This document shows, one piece after another, positions 1-6,274 of a DNA stretch of 9,540 bases. The position numbers and the translations under genes are program-made. Each line of letters opens with the position of its first letter. Positions within the stretch are counted from its first letter, which is position 1. The notes beneath the pieces are model-generated. The model searched no databases. It had not been told where the DNA came from and saw only the letters and a list, made by a program, of their open reading frames with translations. The stretch covers positions 1 to 9,540 of the forward strand of contig JADGHY010000063.1 in assembly GCA_019683625.1 (NCBI GenBank). The letters are read 5' to 3'. This DNA is from Thermoflavifilum sp. (GTDB lineage: Bacteria; Bacteroidota; Bacteroidia; Chitinophagales; Chitinophagaceae).

Positions 1-17
1 CATAAAATCAGGTTTGC

Positions 18-1343
18 ATGCATCGAAGAGTATTTATTCAGCAAACTGCGTTGTCGGCCGTGGCTATTTCTCTACCTCATGTGGCGATTTTTGATCATTT
101 TCCTTCCAGAAAAATCAGATTGGCGGTCATCGGAACAAATGGACGTGGTTTGGCACATATCAGTGCCTTATCCCATATTCCGGATGTTGAAATTGCCTAC
201 ATCTGTGATGTGGAAGAGCATGCATTGGCCAAGGGAGTAAACCTGGCCGAAAAACGCATGGGCAAGCGCCCCCAGGCTATCAAAGATTTCCGCACAATTC
301 TCGAAGATAAAGACCTGGATGCTATTACCATTGCCACACCAGACCACTGGCATGCATTGGCAACCATTTTAGCCTGTCAAGCAGGCAAACATGTGTATGT
401 GGAAAAACCATGCGGGCATAACCCTGCCGAAGGGGAGCTGATGGTGCAGGCTGCTCAGAAATATCAACGACTTGTGCAAATGGGCAACCAGCGCAGATCC
501 TGGCCCAATATCATAGAGGCAGTGCAACTTGTGCACGATGGGATCATCGGGAAAGTATATTTCGGTGAGGGGTGGTATGCCAATAACCGCACCTCCATCG
601 GCTTTGGAAAAAATGCTCCCGTGCCGGCTACGCTCGACTGGGAATTGTGGCAGGGGCCCGCACCTCATGAACCCTATCGCGACAATGTGGTGCCCTACAA
701 TTGGCACTGGTTCTGGAACTGGGGTACAGGCGAAATATGCAACAACGGCACCCACGAAATTGATTGCATGCGTTGGATGTTGCAGGTAAATTATCCTACC
801 AAAGTCACTTCGGCAGGTGGCCGCTATGCCTATCATGACGATTGGCAATGTACCGATACCCAAACCGTGGGCTATGAATTTGCCGAAGGCAAAGCTATCA
901 CCTGGACAGGCCGAAGCTGCAACCCTTATGAAGTAGAAGGCGGTGGCAGAGGCTTTCGGATTTATGGAGAAAACGGTACTCTCGTAAACAATGGGGGAGA
1001 TCATTATCGGATTTATGATAAAAACAATAAACTCATCCGGGAAAGTACGCCCAAGTTAGGCCAGGCACACGCCGATGTCATCAATCCTATGGGCCCCGGT
1101 GAAGCTCTGGATACCGTGCATTTTCAAAATTTTATCGCAGCCATCAGGGATGGCGTGCCGCTACATTCGCCTATCGAAGAAGGACATATCAGCGTACTGC
1201 TTTGCCATCTGGGAAATATTGCCCAACGTACACAATCCACTTTAATCTGTGATCCTTCCCAACAAGGACGCATTCAGAATCATGCAGAAGCAATGTCCCT
1301 ATGGTCTAGGTCATACCAGCCCGGATGGGAACCCAAAGTGTGA
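18..1343 (+). CDS. Exported Gfo/Idh/MocA family NAD(P)-dependent oxidoreductase (first of two)
   Basis: This is a 441-residue predicted sugar or sugar-alcohol dehydrogenase of the Gfo/Idh/MocA family, probably periplasmic. Seen: a twin-arginine-like N-terminus (R3-R4 followed by V-F and a hydrophobic run to about residue 25), a Rossmann dinucleotide motif V-I-G-T-N-G-R-G at 37-44, A-T-P-D-H-W-H at 106-112, the family E-K-P motif at 129-131 with the usually catalytic Lys130, and the second-domain motif G-E-I-C-N-N-G-T-H-E-I-D at 238-249 with His246. Where the paralogue downstream has Asp, this protein has Asn243; I recall the N-N-G-x-H form from other exported family members, so it probably marks a subfamily and not an inactive enzyme. 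Length is normal for exported members. The ATG at 18 is preceded by an A-rich stretch and no Shine-Dalgarno; the true promoter lies outside the window. The DUF1080 gene follows after 32 bases. Inferred role: oxidising or reducing C3 of a glycoside with a tightly bound cofactor. The exact substrate is unknown. Confidence 0.9.
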   Translation: MHRRVFIQQTALSAVAISLPHVAIFDHFPSRKIRLAVIGTNGRGLAHISALSHIPDVEIAYICDVEEHALAKGVNLAEKRMGKRPQAIKDFRTILEDKDLDAITIATPDHWHALATILACQAGKHVYVEKPCGHNPAEGELMVQAAQKYQRLVQMGNQRRSWPNIIEAVQLVHDGIIGKVYFGEGWYANNRTSIGFGKNAPVPATLDWELWQGPAPHEPYRDNVVPYNWHWFWNWGTGEICNNGTHEIDCMRWMLQVNYPTKVTSAGGRYAYHDDWQCTDTQTVGYEFAEGKAITWTGRSCNPYEVEGGGRGFRIYGENGTLVNNGGDHYRIYDKNNKLIRESTPKLGQAHADVINPMGPGEALDTVHFQNFIAAIRDGVPLHSPIEEGHISVLLCHLGNIAQRTQSTLICDPSQQGRIQNHAEAMSLWSRSYQPGWEPKV

Positions 1344-1375
1344 AACCAATCTGTTGATGTCTTAAAATCAATCCC

Positions 1376-2740
1376 ATGATGAAAAAAATCTTATCTTCTC
1401 TCATCCTGCTCGCATGGATGCAACATGGCATGGCCCAGTCAACAGCTGCCAGCAATCGGACGGCATTATTCAACGGAAAAGACTTATCAGGCTGGCATCA
1501 ATTGGGCGGACAGGCTAAATATGCAGTCATCAACGGCATGATCGTTGGAACAGCCGTACCTCATTCGGCCAATTCCTTTTTGGTAACCAATCAACAGTAT
1601 GATGATTTTATCCTCGATATAGACGTGAAAGTAGATACAGGATTAAATTCAGGCATTCAGGTACGCAGCGAAAGCACTCCCGATTATCAAAATGGCCGGG
1701 TGCATGGTTACCAGGTAGAAGTAGATCCATCGGCAAGGGCCTGGAGCGGCGGCATTTATGATGAAGCCAGAAGAGGATGGCTGTATCCGTTGGAATTAAA
1801 TCCGGAAGCCAAAAAAGCATTTAAAAACGGGCAATGGAATCATTATCATATCGAATGCATAGGCAACACCATCCGCGTATGGGTGAACAATATGCCTACG
1901 GCCAACCTGGTAGATGATATGACCCATAAAGGTTTCATTGGTTTGCAAGTACATGCCGTAGATGAAAAACATGCAGGTGAGAAGGTGTATTTTAAAAACA
2001 TTTACATCCAAACCCAACATCTCAGGCCACGACCTTATGACCATATTTTTGTCGTGAATCTTATCCCCAATAATCTCTCTGCACAAGAAATACAAAATGG
2101 GGTGAAATTGCTTTGGGATGGCCAAACCACTCATGGCTGGCGGGGCATCAATCTGTCCCATTTCCCCGATCATGGATGGGTAATCCGGGATGGCGTACTC
2201 ACCGTGTTGCCCTCTAACGGACAAGAAGAGGGTGGGGGAGGCGATATCATCACCGAACAGGAATATGGTGCCTTTGATTTGCAATTTCAATTTAAGCTTA
2301 CACCAGGAGCCAACAGCGGGGTGAAATATTTTGTAAAAGAATTTTACGACACCCACGGCAAGTCGGGCATAGGATTGGAATATCAATTGTTAGACGACCA
2401 ACGCCATCCGGATGCCAAGCTGGGCGTGAACGGCAATCGTACCCTATCTTCTTTATACGACCTGATTCCCAGAAGAAATATTGCTGCTGCATTTAAACCT
2501 ATCGGCGAGTGGAATTGGGGACGTATTGTGGTATATCCCGACGGGCGTGTACAACATTGGCTGAACGGATACCTGATGTTGGAATATCATCGGGGCGACG
2601 ATGCATTCAAACAACTTGTGTTTATGAGCAAATACAAAAACTGGCAAAACTTTGGGCTGTGGCCGGAAGGGCATATCCTTTTGCAGGATCATGGCAATGA
2701 AGTATCTTTCAGAAGCATTAAGATCCGGGTATTAAAATAA
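1376..2740 (+). CDS. Exported tandem DUF1080 (3-keto-disaccharide hydrolase-like) protein
   Basis: This 454-residue protein carries two DUF1080 domains (PF06439, concanavalin-like fold). Seen: a Sec-type signal peptide (K3-K4, hydrophobic core, likely cleavage in G-M-A-Q near residue 20). Domain 1, about 29-213, has F-N-G-K-D-L-S-G-W at 32-40, N-S-G-I-Q-V-R-S at 91-98 and G-Y-Q-V-E-V-D at 111-117. Domain 2, about 244-453, has L-W-D-G at 246-249 followed by G-W, N-S-G-V-K-Y at 313-318 and G-L-E-Y-Q-L-L-D-D at 333-341. Each domain repeats the N-S-G and Y-Q strand motifs, so both look intact. Known: DUF1080 proteins hydrolyse glycosidic bonds of 3-keto sugars, acting after a Gfo/Idh/MocA dehydrogenase has oxidised C3. 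Its place between two such dehydrogenases fits this role. The start could be the ATG at 1376 or the adjacent one at 1379. It has no Cys near the cleavage site, so it is probably soluble in the periplasm and not a lipoprotein. Confidence 0.9.
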   Translation: MMKKILSSLILLAWMQHGMAQSTAASNRTALFNGKDLSGWHQLGGQAKYAVINGMIVGTAVPHSANSFLVTNQQYDDFILDIDVKVDTGLNSGIQVRSESTPDYQNGRVHGYQVEVDPSARAWSGGIYDEARRGWLYPLELNPEAKKAFKNGQWNHYHIECIGNTIRVWVNNMPTANLVDDMTHKGFIGLQVHAVDEKHAGEKVYFKNIYIQTQHLRPRPYDHIFVVNLIPNNLSAQEIQNGVKLLWDGQTTHGWRGINLSHFPDHGWVIRDGVLTVLPSNGQEEGGGGDIITEQEYGAFDLQFQFKLTPGANSGVKYFVKEFYDTHGKSGIGLEYQLLDDQRHPDAKLGVNGNRTLSSLYDLIPRRNIAAAFKPIGEWNWGRIVVYPDGRVQHWLNGYLMLEYHRGDDAFKQLVFMSKYKNWQNFGLWPEGHILLQDHGNEVSFRSIKIRVLK

Positions 2741-2752
2741 AACTTGTTAATC

Positions 2753-4123
2753 ATGCACAAATCATATTCCAGGCGTTCATTTTTAAGATCGGGTGTCCAA
2801 ATCATAACAGGTACCTATTTTGCCAGTGTATTACCGATTGAATTGCTTGCTGAGCACAGGCGCAGGATATCTGCGGCAGATGCGTTTCGCATAGCAGCCA
2901 TTGGCATCAATGGCATGGGCTGGGCCGATTTGCAATCCATGCTGAAACACCCCAATGCCCGTGTAGTGGCTTTATGTGATGTGGATGAAAATGTGCTGAA
3001 TCGCCGCAAGGCAGAATTACAGAAAGCCAATATTGAAGTAGATACTTATGTGGATTATGAACGTGTGTTAGACCGAAAAGATATTGATGCGGTAATCATT
3101 GCCACTCCGGATCATTGGCATTGCAAAATCATGGTAGATGCTTGTTCGGCCGGTAAGCATGTATATTGTGAAAAGCCCGTCGGGCGCACCATTGCAGAAT
3201 GTCGGGTGATGGAAGCTGCCCAACGCCGGTATCAGCGGGTGGTGCAGGTGGGTCAATGGCAGCGCAGCATGCAACATTTTCAGGATGCGGTGGATTTTGT
3301 GCAATCCGGTAAACTGGGCAGGATCAGGTTGGTGAAAGCCTGGAATTATAGTGGTTCGCAGGTACCCGTGCAACCCGATGCTCCAGCACCCGCTGGCGTG
3401 CATTATGAAAAATGGCTAGGACCCGCACCCGAACGGCCTTTTAACCCCAACCGCTTTCATTATAACTTTCGCTGGTTCTACGATTATGCGGGCGGATTGA
3501 TGACCGACTGGGGCGTGCATTTGATTGATTATGCCATGCTAGCTATGCCTGCCTCGCCGATAGGCGGGCCTGCCTCGCCGGCAGGCGGGCTGGATTATTA
3601 TCCGAAAAAGATTACCGCCATAGGAGGCAAATATGGCTTTCCCTCAGATGCAGAGCAGTGGCCAGATACCCTTACGGCTTTATTTGATTACCAGGATTTT
3701 GCCATTCAGTGGGAGCATGCCAGAGGCATCAATTTAGGGCCATTTGAACGAGATCATGGTATTGCCTATATCGGCGAAAATGGTACGCTGGTGCTGGATC
3801 GTGGAGGCTGGGAAGTGATCCCGGAACAAACCAATCATCAACAGAAAATGGAACCCGTTGCCCGGCAACATGCAGTGGATAATGGATTAGATAAACACAC
3901 CTATAATTTCGTGGAAGCGGCTTTGGCCAATCAGCCCGATCAAGTGCATGCCCCCATCACGGCCGGTACCCGGGTGGCCGAAGTATGCCACATGGGAAAT
4001 ATTGCCTGGCTGACCGGTGAGGTATTGCATTGGGATAGCCAATCCGGCCAGTTTCAGGAACAACATGCCAATAGATGGATCACACCCGAATATCATCACG
4101 GTATTGCCTTTCCGCAAGTATAA
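2753..4123 (+). CDS. Exported Gfo/Idh/MocA family oxidoreductase (second of two)
   Basis: This is a second predicted periplasmic NAD(P)-dependent oxidoreductase, 456 residues from the ATG at 2753. An in-frame TTG at 2744 would add three residues; I prefer the ATG because it gives a clean twin-arginine signal, S-R-R-S-F-L at residues 6-11. Seen: Rossmann motif I-G-I-N-G-M-G at 50-56, A-T-P-D-H-W-H at 117-123, E-K-P at 140-142 with Lys141, and the second-domain motif G-G-L-M-T-D-W-G-V-H-L-I-D at 247-259 with Asp252 and His256, the canonical catalytic pair. It is a diverged paralogue of the first oxidoreductase; the two share D-H-W-H, E-K-P and a late H-x-G-N-I-A motif. It begins 12 bases after the DUF1080 gene, so translation is probably coupled. 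Residues 266-279 are a 7-residue tandem repeat (P-A-S-P-I/A-G-G) that I do not expect in family members and that is encoded by a GC-rich palindromic repeat. The protein otherwise looks complete. Substrate unknown; a 3-keto-glycoside or glycoside is inferred from context. Confidence 0.9.
   Translation: MHKSYSRRSFLRSGVQIITGTYFASVLPIELLAEHRRRISAADAFRIAAIGINGMGWADLQSMLKHPNARVVALCDVDENVLNRRKAELQKANIEVDTYVDYERVLDRKDIDAVIIATPDHWHCKIMVDACSAGKHVYCEKPVGRTIAECRVMEAAQRRYQRVVQVGQWQRSMQHFQDAVDFVQSGKLGRIRLVKAWNYSGSQVPVQPDAPAPAGVHYEKWLGPAPERPFNPNRFHYNFRWFYDYAGGLMTDWGVHLIDYAMLAMPASPIGGPASPAGGLDYYPKKITAIGGKYGFPSDAEQWPDTLTALFDYQDFAIQWEHARGINLGPFERDHGIAYIGENGTLVLDRGGWEVIPEQTNHQQKMEPVARQHAVDNGLDKHTYNFVEAALANQPDQVHAPITAGTRVAEVCHMGNIAWLTGEVLHWDSQSGQFQEQHANRWITPEYHHGIAFPQV
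3548..3589 (+). repeat. GC-rich palindromic 21-base tandem repeat inside the second oxidoreductase gene
   Basis: Two copies of a 21-base unit (3548-3568 and 3569-3589) differ at only two positions. Each forms a hairpin. For the second copy, GCCTGCCT at 3568-3575 pairs with AGGCGGGC at 3583-3590 with a single G-T wobble across a 7-base loop; the same arms occur at 3547-3554 and 3562-3569. The length (42 bases) preserves the reading frame and encodes P-A-S-P-I-G-G then P-A-S-P-A-G-G. It is much richer in G+C than its surroundings. The inverted-repeat design resembles short palindromic repeats scattered in many Bacteroidota genomes, and the in-frame insertion recalls the palindromic elements found inside Rickettsia genes. 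No other copy is visible in this window, so its status as a dispersed element is inferred. Confidence 0.75.
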
Positions 4124-4197
4124 ATTCAACAAATTGAAAAACTTTATCCTTGGTTTCGGATTGAGGCATGCGCAAACAACAGCATGAATGATTCTCT
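4124..4197 (+). other. Longest gap inside the operon, with weak inverted repeats
   Basis: This 74-base gap lies between the second oxidoreductase and the lyase gene. TTCAA at 4125-4129 can pair with TTGAA at 4134-4138 across four bases just after the stop codon, and CATGC at 4167-4171 can pair with GCATG at 4182-4186. Both stems are only 5 base pairs, too weak to call a terminator. I see no convincing Bacteroidota promoter (TTG about 20 bases before TAnnTTTG). The gap may hold an internal promoter or processing site, but nothing in it proves this. Confidence 0.25.
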
Positions 4198-6258
4198 ATG
4201 TTTAACTGCTTATGTGCAGTTCCCATGCAGATAGGTAAACTATTGCTGATCGGTGGTTTGGGGCTATGCACTTGGATGCCTAATCGTGCAATTGCCCAAA
4301 ACGGATGGACACCGCTTGCACAATCCTATACATGGTCAGACGTACAACAATCATTGCAGGCAAGCGCACACTGGCATCCTTATCCCAATGTGGCCGACAC
4401 AACGGGTTTATTTCTCATCCCCGATTCTGTCCGAGCAGCCTATATCCGTGCTGCAGAAAAATTACTACCCGCTTCCTGGGGTAGTTTACCTGCTACCTTG
4501 TTCCTGGAATATAACAGAAACGGGAATCGGACGCATTATGAAGCCGTTTCCTTTCACCGGCGGGAACAACTGGCCACATTAGTGCTTGCAGAATGTTTCG
4601 AGCGCAAGGGCCGTTTCCTTGATGATATTGTCAATGGCATCTGGGCAATTTGTGAAGAATCGTTCTGGGGTGTGCCCGCACACATGTATCTGCAGGGTAA
4701 TCCACACGAATTGCCGGATGTAACCCATCCGGTGGTGGATTTATTTGCGGCAGAAACAGCCCAGGAGATGGCGTGGATTTATTATTTATTAAAGCCCGAA
4801 CTCGATCGGGTGAGTCCGCTCATAGCCCGTCGTATTGAGGAAGAGACAACCCGAAGAATCTTTATTCCTTATCTGCAACATGACGATTGGGGTTATCTGG
4901 GTTTTTACTGGCGCGCTCATCCGGCCACAGCCGAACGGGTGAATAACTGGAATCCCTGGATCAATTCCAATGTATTGGCTGCTGCCCTTATCCTGGCCAA
5001 GGATTCCCTCAGGGCAAAACTGGTGTACAAAACCATGCAAAGCATCGACAATTTTGCCATTCCCTATCCTGCCGACGGAGGAAGCGATGAAGGGCCGGAA
5101 TATTGGGATCGGGCTGCCGGAGCATTATTGGATTATCTGCAATTGCTGAGCAGTGCAACAAACGGAAAAATCAATGCCCTTCATCAGCCCTTGTTGCATC
5201 AGATGGGCAGATACATTTGTGACATGTACATCAGCTATCCTTACTTTGTCAATTATGGAGATGCCGATGCGATCTATCACCCCGATCCTGCGCTGATATT
5301 TCGTTTTGGAAAATATACGGGCGACAGCCTGCTGATGAAGTTTGGCGCCTATCTGGCTATGCGCGAGCACTTCGGCTCACAACTGTTGCCGTATGGCTTT
5401 GGCGTATTAAACCGGGCTTTATTTGCGCTTCAGGTTATGCATGAATTCCCGCAGGTGCAGCCTGCACAGCCTTTTTTACGCGATGCCTGGTTGCCCGATA
5501 TTCAGGTGATGATTGCAAGATCCAAGGCCGGTACGGATGCCGGATTTTATCTGGCCGCGCAGGCTGGCAACAATGGGAAAAGCCATAACCATAATGATGT
5601 GGGCAACTTTATCGTGTATGATAATGGACATCCGATATGGATTGATGCAGGTGCACAAACTTATACTGCAGCCACATTTGGCCCCCGGCGCTATCAGATA
5701 TGGAATAATCAATCGGCTTACCACAACCTGCCCGATATCAATGGCTATATGCAACAAGCAGGGCAAGCATTTCGGGCTAAGCACGTCGTTTATCAGGCGA
5801 ATGATAAATATGCATCATTAACGATGGACTTATCGGCTGCTTATCCCGATTCAGCCCATGTGAAGCAATGGAAAAGAACCATTCAGCTTATCAGAAACCG
5901 GGAAATCGTGCTAAAAGAAGAATATCAATTATTCTCTTGGGAAAAACCGCTGATAGCGCATTTCCTAACACCCTTATTGCCCCTGATTAAAAACAACCGG
6001 GAAGTGGTATTGACCGACACCATGCATCACCGCCAGTATCTGCTGCAGCTTGTTTCCGGTAAACTTTATCCGCAAATTGACACGGTTTATATCCGCGATG
6101 GAGATCTGGTGCAAACGAAAAATGGACAAACCATCCGCACGGGCAGGATGTATCGGGTTTGGGGTGATCATCTGTATCGCATCAGTTGGGTACAAGCCGA
6201 TTCATCCACACAAGGCATGATCCTTTTCAGATTCCTGGTAAACAAGAAGCATCTTTAA
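4198..6258 (+). CDS. Exported heparinase II/III-like polysaccharide lyase
   Basis: This 686-residue predicted lyase would cleave uronic-acid-containing glycans by beta-elimination in the periplasm. Seen: a hydrophobic signal with likely cleavage after A-I-A near residue 33. An all-helical (alpha/alpha) toroid region spans about 50-400 and holds N-N-W-N-P-W at 249-254 and D-G-G-S-D-E-G-P-E-Y-W at 293-303. A beta-rich heparinase II/III-like C-terminal region (about 430-680) has K-S-H-N-H-N-D-V-G-N-F at 461-471, I-D-A-G at 482-485 and A-Y-H-N-L-P at 507-512. In characterised heparinase II/III folds, a Tyr and Asn in the toroid and a His in the H-x-H-x-D region act in catalysis or metal binding; Tyr302, His463, His465 and His509 are the natural candidates. 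Length is typical of two-domain members. An ATG at 4225 gives a cleaner 25-residue signal and is an equally good start; numbering here is from 4198. The specific PL family and substrate cannot be assigned by eye. Confidence 0.88.
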   Translation: MFNCLCAVPMQIGKLLLIGGLGLCTWMPNRAIAQNGWTPLAQSYTWSDVQQSLQASAHWHPYPNVADTTGLFLIPDSVRAAYIRAAEKLLPASWGSLPATLFLEYNRNGNRTHYEAVSFHRREQLATLVLAECFERKGRFLDDIVNGIWAICEESFWGVPAHMYLQGNPHELPDVTHPVVDLFAAETAQEMAWIYYLLKPELDRVSPLIARRIEEETTRRIFIPYLQHDDWGYLGFYWRAHPATAERVNNWNPWINSNVLAAALILAKDSLRAKLVYKTMQSIDNFAIPYPADGGSDEGPEYWDRAAGALLDYLQLLSSATNGKINALHQPLLHQMGRYICDMYISYPYFVNYGDADAIYHPDPALIFRFGKYTGDSLLMKFGAYLAMREHFGSQLLPYGFGVLNRALFALQVMHEFPQVQPAQPFLRDAWLPDIQVMIARSKAGTDAGFYLAAQAGNNGKSHNHNDVGNFIVYDNGHPIWIDAGAQTYTAATFGPRRYQIWNNQSAYHNLPDINGYMQQAGQAFRAKHVVYQANDKYASLTMDLSAAYPDSAHVKQWKRTIQLIRNREIVLKEEYQLFSWEKPLIAHFLTPLLPLIKNNREVVLTDTMHHRQYLLQLVSGKLYPQIDTVYIRDGDLVQTKNGQTIRTGRMYRVWGDHLYRISWVQADSSTQGMILFRFLVNKKHL

Positions 6259-6274
6259 TAAATGGCTATATCTG

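Noticed and set aside
369..1004. Long open frame (211 codons) on the - strand inside the first oxidoreductase gene
   Set aside because: It lies antisense to a clearly conserved enzyme, has no recognisable domain, and is explained by codon bias of the real gene.
1796..2386. Open frame of 196 codons on the - strand inside the DUF1080 gene
   Set aside because: It is antisense to conserved DUF1080 motifs and shows no family features of its own.
2744..2752. TTG at 2744 as the start of the second oxidoreductase
   Set aside because: The ATG nine bases later gives a proper twin-arginine signal and a more usual spacing from the preceding stop codon.
3548..3589. Repeat as a CRISPR array or a transcription terminator
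   Set aside because: The units are contiguous with no spacers, and they lie inside an open, conserved reading frame with no T-run following.
4197..4204. TATGTTTA, one mismatch from the Bacteroidota -7 promoter element TAnnTTTG
   Set aside because: There is no TTG element at the expected distance upstream, and it overlaps a candidate start codon.
4184..4234. 16-codon mini-ORF overlapping the start of the lyase gene, a possible leader peptide
   Set aside because: It has no regulatory codon run, no ribosome-binding signal and no attenuator hairpin nearby; short frames like this arise by chance.
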